Shown here: positions 53,441 to 62,276 of the stretch, in pieces
How positions within the stretch are numbered: position 1 is the stretch's first letter
How the letters are laid out: every line of letters begins with the position of its first letter
Assembly: GCF_900243745.1 (NCBI RefSeq)
Contig: NZ_LT984798.1
Location: 1,048,501 to 1,112,500 of the forward strand
Direction: 5' to 3'
Length of the DNA: 64,000 nt
From: Desulfovibrio sp. G11
GTDB taxonomy: Bacteria; Desulfobacterota; Desulfovibrionia; Desulfovibrionales; Desulfovibrionaceae
Notes under the pieces: model-generated
Seen by the model: only the letters and a program-made list of their open reading frames with translations
Database searches by the model: none
Told to the model about the DNA's origin: nothing
Made by a program: the position numbers and the translations under genes

Positions 53441-54076
53441 CTAGCCGCGCATGGCCCGCCGCACGGCATCCACACGCGCGGCAATGTCCGGCGCGCCCAC
53501 CAGTTCGGAAACCAGGCTGCAACAGCGCGCGCCGTGGCGGGCCACTTCAGCGATATTGTGGGCCTTGATGCCGCCTATGGCTACAAAAGGCATATCAATG
53601 TTGGCGGCAACCCAATCCAGATAACCAAAACCCACGGGGGCCACCACATCTTCCTTGGTCTGCGTGGCGAAAATGGGGCCAACACCCAGATAGTCCGCCC
53701 CCAGCGCCCGCGCGGCCAGCGCCTGATCCGGCTCGTGGGTGGAAAGGCCGATGATCATGTCCGGTCCCACAAGCCTGCGCACTTCAGGCACAGGCAGGTC
53801 CTCCTGCCCCACATGCACGCCGTCAGCATCCACAAGCATGGCAATATCCACATGATCGTTAACAATAAAGCAGGCCCCCGCCTCACGGGTCAGGCGGCGC
53901 AGCAGGCGGCATTCTTCAAGCATTTCACCGCCTTTGAAATTTTTTTCGCGGTACTGCAAAAGACGCACGCCCGCCCCCAGCAGGGCTGAAGCCACCTCTT
54001 CAAGGGAGCGCCCCAGCGACAGGCGGGAATCAGTAATGGCATAAATATCTGTTTCACCGGGAAGAATTCTTGGCAT
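53441..54076 (-). CDS. thiE: Thiamine-phosphate synthase
   Basis: Joins HMP pyrophosphate and thiazole phosphate to thiamine phosphate. A TIM barrel of 211 residues with family segments LLQYREKN (pyrophosphate site), FIVNDHVDIAMLVDADGVHVGQEDLP, GPDMIIGLSTH, DYLGVGPIFATQTK and VAIGGIKAHNI. The start is ATG 54076, with AAGGA 8 bases upstream; an earlier ATG (54124) would overlap the upstream gene. Downstream of and close to a DUF362 gene; no TPP riboswitch was recognised. Confidence 0.95.
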   Translation of the reverse strand: MPRILPGETDIYAITDSRLSLGRSLEEVASALLGAGVRLLQYREKNFKGGEMLEECRLLRRLTREAGACFIVNDHVDIAMLVDADGVHVGQEDLPVPEVRRLVGPDMIIGLSTHEPDQALAARALGADYLGVGPIFATQTKEDVVAPVGFGYLDWVAANIDMPFVAIGGIKAHNIAEVARHGARCCSLVSELVGAPDIAARVDAVRRAMRG

Positions 54077-54087
54077 TTGCTGCTTCC

Positions 54088-55089
54088 TTATTTTTTTATG
54101 GCCGCGATGGCGCGGCGCAGGCAACTCTGTACAAAACGCGCGGGATGAAAAGACGTGTGGGACAGACGCTGCGGCAGCTCAAAACCGCGGGCGTCGAAAT
54201 CTTCGGGGCGCAAAAGCGGAAAGGCCATTTCAGTACCCGCCGCCGCGCTGCCCGGAGCCTTGCGCCGCGCAAGCGCCGCGCCCAGAGGGACATCCTGCGG
54301 GCCAAGGCCAAAAACCGCATACAGCGCCTCATCCAGCGCCACGGCCGAGGGGCTGGCTCCCATCAGTTTCAGCACAAAGGCTTCCCCCTTGGACGGTCCC
54401 GTCCTGTGCATGGCCACGCCGCCATCAGCCAGGGCGGCCACCGGCGGCAGGGCGGCCCAAAGCGCGGCCAGACAGTCGGCAAAATATACAGGGTCGCGCC
54501 CCTCGCGGGCATGGGCCACGGCCTTGTGCAGGCCGCTTACGCAGCCGAAACAGTTTTTCACCGCCAGGGTGAGCAGCATCTGCCCGTGCGCCTTGACCCT
54601 TGGCAGGGAAAGGATGAAATCGCATTCCTGCACAGCACTTGATACCTGAAAAGACGGCCTTTTGCGACCGCCCCTGCCGCCCTGCAGGCCTGCCGGCAGA
54701 TCCGTATCCAGCCGCACAGGCACAGGCCTGTCCAGTTCGCGCACGGCAAGTCCCAGAGGCCGCAGGGAACTTTCAAGGCCAATGGCGCGGGCCACGGCCA
54801 CGGCACGCCCGAAACCCGGCGAATCGGCTACGGCCATCTGTGCCCCGTGGTCACGCAGCCAGCGGCAGGCCGCGGCCACAACCCCGGGTGAGGTACAGGC
54901 CAGCGGCTTGCCCATAAGCAGGTTGGGCTTCACGAGCACCCTGGTTCCCGGTTTGAGGGAATGAAACTGTGCTATACGCGCGGCATCCAGCACATCGCCT
55001 GTCAGGCGGTCAAGCGACTGGCGGTCATAGCCTTCGCAGCGGTCCAGAGCCACGGGCATTGCCCCGGCAGAGAAAGATTGGTTTTCCAT
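54088..55089 (-). CDS. DUF362 domain-containing protein
   Basis: A soluble protein of about 333 residues with the DUF362 pattern: VLVKPNLLMG near residue 50, CDFILSLPRVKAHGQMLLTLAVKNCFGCVSG near residue 165, and a C-terminal basic end. Other DUF362 proteins often carry ferredoxin domains; none is present here. Biochemical function of the family is poorly defined. ATG 55089 (MENQSF...) is preferred; an upstream reading to 55248 would add 53 Arg/Gly-rich residues and overlap the divergent channel gene leader. No good ribosome-binding site for either. thiE begins 11 bases after the stop, so they are probably co-transcribed. Confidence 0.82.
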   Translation of the reverse strand: MENQSFSAGAMPVALDRCEGYDRQSLDRLTGDVLDAARIAQFHSLKPGTRVLVKPNLLMGKPLACTSPGVVAAACRWLRDHGAQMAVADSPGFGRAVAVARAIGLESSLRPLGLAVRELDRPVPVRLDTDLPAGLQGGRGGRKRPSFQVSSAVQECDFILSLPRVKAHGQMLLTLAVKNCFGCVSGLHKAVAHAREGRDPVYFADCLAALWAALPPVAALADGGVAMHRTGPSKGEAFVLKLMGASPSAVALDEALYAVFGLGPQDVPLGAALARRKAPGSAAAGTEMAFPLLRPEDFDARGFELPQRLSHTSFHPARFVQSCLRRAIAAIKK

Positions 55090-55312
55090 GAGGCGAATAT
55101 GCCGCCGGGCGTCTGCCTTGTCCAGCCCCGGCACGGAGTTTTGCCCGCCTTGCCCGGGGCCTGCCCTTTTCAAACGCCAGCTCTTGGCGTATGCATTCAG
55201 AAGGGCGTAGTGGACCTTGCCAACCGGGGTTACCACGCCCTTATTCATGCCGGCAACAGAAAAACCATCCTTTTCAGATTACTATACAGACCACCAGTCC
55301 CTGAGGCCATAC

Positions 55313-58258
55313 ATGCGATATTTCCTGCGCTTTTCAAGCCTTTTTTTGCTGATCCTGTGCTGTGTTCTTGCCGCAGGCCATACCCCGGCCGCCGACACTG
55401 ACACCGCGACACCGGAAAATCCCGCTGCCGCCAGCCGCGACGCCGTAAAACCTTCGGACGCTGCCCCCGGTGCGGCGTCAGCCGTTCTGCCCGCCGGTAG
55501 CGCCGATAGCGCCACTACCGGCAACCCGGCTCCCGCAGCGGGGCAAGCCCCGCAGGGTACGCCGTCTGCCCAGGAAACCTCGCCCGCGGCCGCGCCTCTT
55601 CCGGTACAACCGCAGGCAGCGCCCGCTGCTCCCGCCGCCAATGGCGACGAATCTGCCGCCCCGGCCCCACGCCCGGGAACGTCCGAAAAAAAGGAGCCGG
55701 CAAAGGCCAAAGCCGAAAAAAAAGCCAGCCCGAAGCCGAAAACGGAAAAGAAAGAAAATGCCGCGCCCAAGGCGGATAAAAAAGAAGCCAGGCCTGCCGC
55801 TGCCGACAAAAAGGACGCTCCGGCTGCACAGGAAGAAGAAAACGCTACAGCACAGGAAGAAGAAAAATCCGGCGTACTGCATGACCCTTGGGAAATGGTC
55901 TGGAGCAGCCAGCACAGCATGCTTGAAGAGGTCAACGGCAAAGCCCTGGCCATGAGCGACACCTTTGCCGACCGCGCCCTCAACGTGAGTGAAAAGGTGC
56001 AGCCTTTTGTTGACGAGGCACGCCGCCTTCTGGTGCTGAGCAATACCTACAAGAACATGCCCAACGCCATGGAGGCCGTCAGCCGCCGCCTTACCGTGAC
56101 CATCACCGAGGTGCGCAAGATACTGTCGCCCATGATGGACGCCCGCAGCGAGGCCCAGGGCCTGCTTGAGCGCATCAGCTATCTGGCTGACAGCCTGCCC
56201 GAAGACCTGCACGACGAGCGCCTCAGCTCCGAAATGCAGGAATACATACAGGCTCTGGCCATGACACGCCTGCGCCTCACGGCAGTGCTGGCCCAGTATG
56301 ATACAGCGCTTGCGCCCTCGCTGGCCCTGCTCAACCGGCTGGAAAAAACACGCGAAGAAATCAGTTCGCAACTGCCCGCCCTGTGGAAGGACTATTACCT
56401 GCAAAAGCCCGTCCCCTGGCTCAGCCCGGCGGCCTGGGACGATTTCCCCAAGCAGATGACCTATTCCTATCAGGGACTGCTGCTGCGCATTCCCGTTGAA
56501 GTACCCGTAACCCCCGAAAACTGGGGCACGGCTGTACTGCGCTTTTTCATGTGCCTGCTTTTTGCGGGTGTTATTACCGTGCTGCTGTCACGCCGCTGGC
56601 TTAATGAAACATCAACGCCCACAGTGCGTCACATCTTTCATGTAAGCCTGCCCTGGTTCTGCGTGGGGCTGGCCCTGCTGGGCAGTTCCATTTCAGCCAC
56701 AGGCGAGTTTTTTCGCCTGTTCCTGGCCCTGGGTAACCTGAGCCTCATCGTGGCGCAGATCAATCTGGCCTGGGACCTGCGACGGCTCAAATACCCGGAA
56801 GTACAGATAGACCGCTCACCCTTCTGGCATCTCATTCCGCTGACGCTGTGCGCTTACGTCCTCCTGTACCTGCCGCTGCTCCGGCCGCTGGTGCTGGTCA
56901 TCTGGATGGGGCTGCTCATCACAGACATCATGCGGCAGCGCCGCCGCAAGGAGCAGGACCTCGGCCCCCTGCATCTGGAAAGCTCGGTGCTTGAAGCCGA
57001 ACCCGTGGTGCTGTGGCTGTGCCTCATCATAACCATATTCGGCCTGCATCTTTACAGCATGGTGCTGTATCTCTGCTTTGTTTCCTGCTCTCTGGCCCTG
57101 CAGCTTTCGCTCGGCGGCATGAGCTTTGTCACCACGGTCAGCGAAAAGCTGCCCAAGGAAGGCATACGGGCGGCGCTGGCGCATACGGCCATAGCCCTGG
57201 CAGCGCCCGTAGTGCTGGTGGTGGCCTTTGTGGGCGTGACCCAGTGGGTGGGAACCCTGCCCGGCGGCCTGCCCCTGCTGCAATATTACATTCTGCGCGG
57301 CGTCAATGTGGGGGCCACTCAGTTCAATGTGCTGCATCTGCTCATGATTGTCAGCGCCTTTTACATCACGCGCACGGCCGTGGCTATGGGGTCGCGATTT
57401 CTGGGGCGGCTGCCCAAGCAGGGCCTGCAGATAGACGCCACGCTCATTCCGCCCATACAGACGGCCTTTTCTTATGCCCTGTGGTGCTTTTTCGGCCTTT
57501 TCGTGCTCAAGGCCCTGGGCATGGAACTGAGCAATCTTGCGATGGTAGCTGGTGGTCTTTCCGTGGGTATCGGTTTCGGCATGCAAACCATTGTCAATAA
57601 CTTCCTGTCCGGCCTCATTCTTATTTTCAGCCGCACGCTGCAGGCCGGAGACGTGGTGGAAGTGGGCGGAACCCAGGGCCGTGTGCGCAAGATCAGCGTG
57701 CGCGCCACCATGGTGGAAACATTCGACAACGCCCTGATCATCGTGCCCAACTCGGAATTTGTGGCAAGCCGCCTCATCAACTGGACGCGCAACAGCCGCA
57801 CCGTGCGCAAGGAAATCAAGGTAGGCGTGGCCTATGGCAGCGATACGGCCGCAGTCATGCGCATTCTGCTGGCCACGGCCAACGCCAACAGCAACGTGCT
57901 CAAATACCCGCCGCCCAATGTGATCTTTGCGGACTTCGGCGCCAGCACCCTTGATTTCAACCTGCTTTTCTGGGTGCGGGACTATGACGTGGGAGCCTCC
58001 ACAACCTCTGCCATTCGCCTTGAAATAGAAAAAGAGTTTCGCAATCAACGTATTGAAGTGGCTTTTCCTCAACTGGATATCCATATCAAGGAAATGCCGC
58101 CTCGCGTAAAAAACACTCCGCCACCTTCCGAACTGCGCGCTGCACGCAGGCTTACCCGGCGCCCCCGGCGCAGGCTTGAGGCGGCCAGCAGCAGAAAGGT
58201 GGCAGAAAATACGGCAGGCACGCCTCATCCCGACAATACGGACGACAATGACGCATAG
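55313..58258 (+). CDS. Large MscS-family mechanosensitive channel (MscK/KefA-like)
   Basis: A multi-domain inner-membrane channel of 981 residues, likely releasing solutes on hypo-osmotic shock. Order: Sec signal peptide (FLRFSSLFLLILCCVLAAG), a 170-residue Ala/Pro/Lys/Glu low-complexity segment with KKEPAKAKAEKK-type repeats, a helical periplasmic domain (about 190-370), roughly 8-10 transmembrane helices (about 390-720), and the C-terminal MscS module: pore helix AMVAGGLSVGIGFGMQTIVNNF near residue 745, then the beta domain (QAGDVVEVGGTQGRVRKISVRATMVETFDN) and vestibule. ATG 55313 is chosen because GAGG lies 7 bases upstream and the signal peptide then begins the protein. The C-terminal tail is Arg-rich. 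Confidence 0.92.
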   Translation: MRYFLRFSSLFLLILCCVLAAGHTPAADTDTATPENPAAASRDAVKPSDAAPGAASAVLPAGSADSATTGNPAPAAGQAPQGTPSAQETSPAAAPLPVQPQAAPAAPAANGDESAAPAPRPGTSEKKEPAKAKAEKKASPKPKTEKKENAAPKADKKEARPAAADKKDAPAAQEEENATAQEEEKSGVLHDPWEMVWSSQHSMLEEVNGKALAMSDTFADRALNVSEKVQPFVDEARRLLVLSNTYKNMPNAMEAVSRRLTVTITEVRKILSPMMDARSEAQGLLERISYLADSLPEDLHDERLSSEMQEYIQALAMTRLRLTAVLAQYDTALAPSLALLNRLEKTREEISSQLPALWKDYYLQKPVPWLSPAAWDDFPKQMTYSYQGLLLRIPVEVPVTPENWGTAVLRFFMCLLFAGVITVLLSRRWLNETSTPTVRHIFHVSLPWFCVGLALLGSSISATGEFFRLFLALGNLSLIVAQINLAWDLRRLKYPEVQIDRSPFWHLIPLTLCAYVLLYLPLLRPLVLVIWMGLLITDIMRQRRRKEQDLGPLHLESSVLEAEPVVLWLCLIITIFGLHLYSMVLYLCFVSCSLALQLSLGGMSFVTTVSEKLPKEGIRAALAHTAIALAAPVVLVVAFVGVTQWVGTLPGGLPLLQYYILRGVNVGATQFNVLHLLMIVSAFYITRTAVAMGSRFLGRLPKQGLQIDATLIPPIQTAFSYALWCFFGLFVLKALGMELSNLAMVAGGLSVGIGFGMQTIVNNFLSGLILIFSRTLQAGDVVEVGGTQGRVRKISVRATMVETFDNALIIVPNSEFVASRLINWTRNSRTVRKEIKVGVAYGSDTAAVMRILLATANANSNVLKYPPPNVIFADFGASTLDFNLLFWVRDYDVGASTTSAIRLEIEKEFRNQRIEVAFPQLDIHIKEMPPRVKNTPPPSELRAARRLTRRPRRRLEAASSRKVAENTAGTPHPDNTDDNDA

Positions 58259-58355
58259 GCCTTGGGCAGCTGCCCGCGCCTGACAGCGGACGCATAGCCG
58301 CAAGCGCGCGGGGCAGCGCACAGGCCGCAACCAAACAAAGGCACAAGGAGAACAC

Positions 58356-58703
58356 ATGATCTATCGCGCCGATGCACTGGAAGGGTTTGAAAAGGAAATG
58401 TTCGGTGGCCCCGGAACCACCAAGTTCACCAAAATCGTTAATGAAGAAGGGCTGGCCGGAAAAGGCCGTCTGTTCAATCTGGTGAATCTCAAGCCCGGCT
58501 GCGCCATCGGCAGCCACAAGCACAGCGGAGAGCTTGAAATTTATCACGTGCTCAAAGGGCAGGGAACCTATAATGACAACGGCACAGAAGTGCTTGTCAA
58601 AGCCGGTGATGTGACCGTCTGTAATGACGGCGAAGTCCACGGCATTCTCAATATCGGCACGGAAGATCTGGAGATGGTCGCCCTTATCCTGTTCACCAGA
58701 TAA
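58356..58703 (+). CDS. Cupin-domain protein
   Basis: A 115-residue single-domain cupin. Metal-binding motif 1 is GSHKHSGELEIYHVLKGQGTY (His, His, Glu) and motif 2 is GDVTVCNDGEVHGILN (His). AAGGAG is 7 bases before ATG. Function unknown; small cupins of this kind are often sugar- or oxidative-stress-related. The gene stands alone, at the edge of a conjugative element. Confidence 0.88.
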   Translation: MIYRADALEGFEKEMFGGPGTTKFTKIVNEEGLAGKGRLFNLVNLKPGCAIGSHKHSGELEIYHVLKGQGTYNDNGTEVLVKAGDVTVCNDGEVHGILNIGTEDLEMVALILFTR

Positions 58704-58812
58704 GGCGCTGTACGGTTACCATAGCCAACGCCCTGCCCCTGCCGACGATACCGCGCAGGCGTGCACAAGCCGCCGCAAGACCGGCGGCCGAGACGGCAAA
58801 GGCGTTACCCCC

Positions 58813-58847
58813 AAGGGCGGAGCCGCAAGGCTTCCGCCCTTCTTTCT
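58813..58847 (+). terminator. Terminator after the cupin gene
   Basis: AAGGGCGG (58813-58820) pairs with CCGCCCTT (58834-58841) with a GCC/GGC inner stem, followed by CTTTCT. Confidence 0.75.
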
Positions 58848-58904
58848 GGTCGTATTGCCTTGAGCATGCGGGCCAAAAGTAATACATAGTCAAAAATAAG
58901 TAAA

Positions 58905-58948
58905 TAAAAAATGGGTGTTACATGAATATCATGTGACACCCATTTTTT
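58905..58948. terminator. Bidirectional terminator at the element edge
   Basis: AAAAAATGGGTGTTACATGA and TCATGTGACACCCATTTTTT form a nearly perfect 20-bp stem with A-run and T-run ends, able to insulate both sides. Confidence 0.88.
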
Positions 58949-58990
58949 ATACTCAATCTCTTGATAGTGAAATGCGACATATTGAAATAA

Positions 58991-59019
58991 TTGACGTTTT
59001 CAAACGTACAAAATTATCA
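58991..59019 (+). promoter_or_regulatory. Possible promoter with operator palindrome
   Basis: TTGACG (58991-58996) with a weak -10 about 17-18 bases later (TTATCAC). The palindrome ACGTTT-TC-AAACGT (58994-59007) overlaps the -35 and spacer, as a repressor site would. Confidence 0.4.
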
Positions 59020-59075
59020 CGAGCAAATTGCGGGCAAAGCTTGAAGCGGGCGACACAAAAAAATGGAGTCCAGCC

Positions 59076-59450
59076 ATGAGTAACACGACGACCACAATCA
59101 CGCCGGACGAGCGGCATTATTACGTCCGTGAAAAACAGTTCCAGATCACATCTGAGGACGTTCGGTCGTGGCTCATGGAGGCCACCAGAGACAGAAGAAA
59201 AACAACTTACGAGCTAAACTTCAGGATTCACAGGCTTGGAACTGCATTGAAGTCTGTTCAGGAGCGCGCTGCCGAACTTGAGGCCGAAGCACAAATCCTC
59301 GCAACCTGGCTTGCAAACCGTGAACTGGGCATCTCACTCCATGATCAGGGATGTGACGCTGATGGGGGCATGGGCGGCCCTGACCCCACACTGTTGCGTT
59401 GGGCCGCGCGGAATGGTGTGCAAAAAGAACTGGAGGCCAGCCATGAGTGA
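59076..59450 (+). CDS. Hypothetical protein, coiled-coil, element cargo or accessory
   Basis: A 124-residue soluble protein not recognised. MSNTTTTITPDER begins it, a central amphipathic helix (LKSVQERAAELEAEAQILATWL) suggests a coiled coil, and the C-terminus is charged. GGAG is 7 bases upstream of ATG 59076. Its first 50 bases and ribosome-binding site are repeated at the start of the next gene, and the two overlap by 8 bases. Confidence 0.65.
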   Translation: MSNTTTTITPDERHYYVREKQFQITSEDVRSWLMEATRDRRKTTYELNFRIHRLGTALKSVQERAAELEAEAQILATWLANRELGISLHDQGCDADGGMGGPDPTLLRWAARNGVQKELEASHE

Positions 59451-59775
59451 CACGACCACGATCACGCCGGACGAGCGGGCGGCATGGCGCAAGAGGGTCG
59501 CCGGGCTGCGGAAAGAATTGCGCTCCGCCTACGCAGACGGGAATAACCGAGTAGACGCGCTGACCGAAGAAAACGCGAGGTTGCGGGCGGAACGGGATTG
59601 GTTGGCTGGAGAAGTAGCTGACCGCGAAATTTCCCTTGAAGACATTGCCTTTGTCGCCGTTGCCAAGGCCAGAGAAGAGCACAGCGGCGAAATCTGCCTC
59701 ACACTCAATATGACGCCAAATGGCGGCGAGCCGGAAAGGTGGCGAATCCTCGTCACTAGGCTGCACGTCGAATAG
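59443..59775 (+). CDS. Hypothetical protein, coiled-coil, paralogous N-terminus
   Basis: A 110-residue protein beginning MSDTTTITPDERAAW, with a heptad-like helix (VDALTEENARLRAERDWLAGEVADREI) of coiled-coil character, then a short C-terminal part (GEICLTLNMTPNGGEPERWRILVTRL) that could be a small beta unit. GGAGG lies 6 bases before the ATG. Not recognised. Translational coupling to the previous gene is likely because of the 8-base overlap. Confidence 0.65.
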   Translation: MSDTTTITPDERAAWRKRVAGLRKELRSAYADGNNRVDALTEENARLRAERDWLAGEVADREISLEDIAFVAVAKAREEHSGEICLTLNMTPNGGEPERWRILVTRLHVE

Positions 59776-59797
59776 TGGCTGAATCGGAGGTGGGGGA

Positions 59798-60007
59798 ATG
59801 GTTGATGCCTGTGTCAGGCTGGCGTGGGCGCATCGGGCAACATTGCGCTGGTGGGCGCTGGAAAATCCCAGCTGGTACGACAAGATTGCCAAAGGCGAAA
59901 CGCTGGTGCTTTTGCGTCCAGCGTCGTCGTGGGGTAGGTGCCCACGGCCTGACGAGCCAGCCGCCCGGATCGACTCAAGCGCAGGAGCGTTGTTGAGAAA
60001 AACATAG
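59798..60007 (+). CDS. Possible small hypothetical protein, 69 residues
   Basis: ATG 59798 follows GGAGG by 9 bases and the frame (MVDACVRLAWAHRATLRWWALENPSWYDKI...) is Trp-rich at its start. A competing frame from GTG 59775 (MAESEVGEWLM...) is possible. No homology is recognised, and the coding call is uncertain. Confidence 0.4.
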   Translation: MVDACVRLAWAHRATLRWWALENPSWYDKIAKGETLVLLRPASSWGRCPRPDEPAARIDSSAGALLRKT

Positions 60008-60022
60008 GCCGGAAAAAGTAAA

Positions 60023-60048
60023 AGCCTGACTGGTGAGACAGTCAGGCT
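60023..60048 (+). terminator. Hairpin after the small hypothetical genes
   Basis: AGCCTGACTG pairs with CAGTCAGGCT around a 6-base loop; no T-run after it. It is followed at 60061-60085 by a second imperfect palindrome, TGATCCGCAA...TTGTGGATCA. Confidence 0.55.
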
Positions 60049-60169
60049 CATCTGCGGGAGTGATCCGCAAATATTTTGTGGATCAACACTAGCCGAAAGG
60101 CTTAGCGGCGTCAAGCTCCGCAGCTCTGTTTTGCGCTCTTTTTTCATGGTCTGTCTGGAGTGATCGGAC

Positions 60170-61183
60170 ATGGAATCTTTTGTCCCAAAGGGCCAGATTA
60201 CTGGTCCCATTTTGCCCTCTTTTGTGTTGCGAGAAAAGCTCTCGGCTGGAGCAAAACTGTTGTACTCTATTCTTTGCTATCACGCATTTGATAAAGATCA
60301 CTGCTGGCCCTCGCACAAAACTCTGGCTCAGGAAACGGGATATTGCGTTTCAAGCATCAAGAACTGGTTGCGCGAGTTGAAGCATGCCCGGCTGCTGGCG
60401 ATCCGGCGTACGGCCTACAGTTCTTCCACCTATGTGCTGTTGCGCCCCCGGACTGAGGCCACTTCGAGGGGCGCTGGGGCCACTCCTTCGCCCAGCAAGA
60501 GGGAGCCAAACTTTGGCTACCCCCAGCCAAAGTTTGGCTACAGAAAAGAATCTAAAGTAAATCTAGAAATATATCCCCCCTTACCCCCCAAGGACTGCGC
60601 AACGCCCCCCTGCGCAATTCATGCCCGCCGCAAGAGGGGTGGGGGGGATTTTATTTCAGCAAATTCCATTTTTGAACGCCTGTGGGCAGTTTATCCCCGG
60701 AAAGAAGCGAAAGAATCTGCCCGGGCCGTATGGCATCGGCTTTGGCGCTGCCGTGCCCTTCCGGCTCTGGCCGAGCTGCTGGCCTCGCTGGAGAGATTCA
60801 GGACGTCAAGGCAGTGGCTCAAGGAGCACGGTCGATTCGTACCGTTCCTTGTCAACTGGCTCCGTGGGCAGCGCTGGCTGGAGGACGCGCCGGAGGCCGG
60901 ATCGGCCACTACTCCAGAAAGAGAGCAAGAGGTCCGGCACTGTGTGGAACGTCTGGAGGAGCGGCATCGGCCTGATCCGGCCATTGAGGCTGCTCGACCA
61001 CGTTTTGAGGCGTTTTTATCGTGTTTTGCCGATGGACAGCGCAAACGCGGCCCCGCCTGGGGTTTGTGGAGTCTGCTCCACAGCCAGGGCAAAGCGCCGC
61101 ATGAGGAAGATGTGGATACGTCGATGGGCATTCTGGACTTTCTCACCCAATGGCGAAGCCGCTTGATAGGGCAGGCGGCATGA
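60170..61183 (+). CDS. Replication-type helix-turn-helix protein of the mobile element
   Basis: A 337-residue protein. Residues about 10-95 form a winged helix of the HTH_36 type found in plasmid and phage replication proteins (LSAGAKLLYSILCYHAFDKDHCWPSHKTLAQETGYCVSSIKNWLRELKHARLL). The middle is low-complexity; the C-terminal half is helical and basic. It may initiate replication or regulate transfer. Within the gene, GCCAAACTTTGGC and GCCAAAGTTTGGC (60513-60538 region) form an inverted pair encoding NFGYPQPKFGY. Its stop overlaps the traK start (ATGA). Confidence 0.72.
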   Translation: MESFVPKGQITGPILPSFVLREKLSAGAKLLYSILCYHAFDKDHCWPSHKTLAQETGYCVSSIKNWLRELKHARLLAIRRTAYSSSTYVLLRPRTEATSRGAGATPSPSKREPNFGYPQPKFGYRKESKVNLEIYPPLPPKDCATPPCAIHARRKRGGGDFISANSIFERLWAVYPRKEAKESARAVWHRLWRCRALPALAELLASLERFRTSRQWLKEHGRFVPFLVNWLRGQRWLEDAPEAGSATTPEREQEVRHCVERLEERHRPDPAIEAARPRFEAFLSCFADGQRKRGPAWGLWSLLHSQGKAPHEEDVDTSMGILDFLTQWRSRLIGQAA

Positions 61184-61536
61184 CAAGTCTTCGCCCTGGA
61201 TTTGCCAGAATAGAATTCATCTGCATTGAGGATGAAGCTGCTACGCTTCTCCAGAAAGGACATACAGTGAAGTCCGCGTATGACTATCTGGCAGAGAAAA
61301 AGAAACTCCGGATGAAGTATGACACATTTCGTCGTTATGTTCATGCCCGGCTGAAAAAAAGCCTACAGGCGTCCCCCGCAAATCATGGAATCGAGCCAGC
61401 CGCCCTACTGGAGTCCGGCTCAGTGCATCAGACGTCTGTGGCAATTCGTAACGGGCCCATTCGGGTAGCTAGCAAAAACTCACAATTCGACTCAAACGAC
61501 TTTGATGTCAATGAACTTGGCCCTACCAGGGAGTAA
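61180..61536 (+). CDS. traK: TraK-family conjugal transfer protein
   Basis: A 118-residue protein resembling the IncP TraK oriT-binding protein: KGHTVKSAYDYLAEKKKLRMKYDTFRRYVHARL is the family core (about residues 31-63). In IncP plasmids TraK binds near oriT and bends DNA for relaxosome assembly. The start at ATG 61180 overlaps the preceding stop; an earlier ATG at 61150 lies inside the upstream gene. It is followed by traL three bases later, the IncP order. Confidence 0.78.
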   Translation: MTSLRPGFARIEFICIEDEAATLLQKGHTVKSAYDYLAEKKKLRMKYDTFRRYVHARLKKSLQASPANHGIEPAALLESGSVHQTSVAIRNGPIRVASKNSQFDSNDFDVNELGPTRE

Positions 61537-61538
61537 TC

Positions 61539-62267
61539 ATGGCCACAATACATTTTATACTGCAAGGGAAGGGCGGGGTGGGAAAATCCATGGTCGCCGT
61601 TTTGCTATATCAGGCCCTTGAGCATTTCGAGAAAGAGGTGCTTGCCTATGACACAGATCCGGTCAACACGACGTTGGCATCATTCCGGGAATTTAACGTG
61701 ACAGCGCTGAACATCATGAAGGACGGCAATATCGACGCCCGCATGTTTGACGCGCTTCTGGAATACCTGGCCAATGCCCCGGAAGGATCGCATGTCATTG
61801 TGGACAACGGCGCATCCTCTTTTCTTGCCTTGGGCAGATACATGGAAGAATCCGAGGTGCTGCCTATTCTGACCGAGGCCGGACATGCAGTTTTTTTTCA
61901 TTCAATTGTGGCCGGCGGCCAGGCCATAGGTGATACGCTGAAAGGTTTGGCCCGCCTGGCGGTGAATTTCCCTGAATCGCCTCTAGTAGTCTGGTTGAAT
62001 CCCTATTTTGGCGAAATCGCTCTGGATGGCCAGGAATTCGAAGAATTTCAAATCTACAAAAAATATTCCCCTCAGTTTCATGCCCTGATCCGATTGCCGG
62101 AAGGCAACAAAACGCTGATCGGCAAGGACCTGGAAGAACTGCTGGCCAAGCGCCAGAGCTTTGCCGCGGGCATCAACGGCAGCTCCACTTCCATTGCAGT
62201 GAAGGCGCGCCTGCGGCGCTACTGGAACCAGATTCTTGCTTGTGTCGAGCAGGCGGATCTTCTGTAG
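61539..62267 (+). CDS. traL: TraL-family ATPase of the conjugation system
   Basis: A ParA/MinD-like P-loop protein of 242 residues: deviant Walker A GKGGVGKS (residues 10-17), DTDP at the second acidic position, and IVDNGASSFLALGRYM. In IncP-type systems TraL lies between TraK and TraM and is needed for or aids transfer. The short length and absence of a DNA-binding N-terminus argue against a partitioning ParA. Gene order supports TraL. Confidence 0.83.
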   Translation: MATIHFILQGKGGVGKSMVAVLLYQALEHFEKEVLAYDTDPVNTTLASFREFNVTALNIMKDGNIDARMFDALLEYLANAPEGSHVIVDNGASSFLALGRYMEESEVLPILTEAGHAVFFHSIVAGGQAIGDTLKGLARLAVNFPESPLVVWLNPYFGEIALDGQEFEEFQIYKKYSPQFHALIRLPEGNKTLIGKDLEELLAKRQSFAAGINGSSTSIAVKARLRRYWNQILACVEQADLL

Positions 62268-62276
62268 GAGGCATAC

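Larger units (their letters stand above)
58704..59075. other. Boundary region between chromosome and conjugative element
   Basis: It holds the cupin terminator, a second palindromic terminator (58905-58948), and a promoter-like stretch with an internal palindrome (58991-59019). No integrase, tRNA or attachment repeat was seen. Confidence 0.55.

Noticed and set aside
60507-60545. CRISPR-like or iteron array
   Set aside because: Only two copies in inverted order within a coding sequence; no spacer-repeat periodicity. No CRISPR array was seen anywhere in the window.
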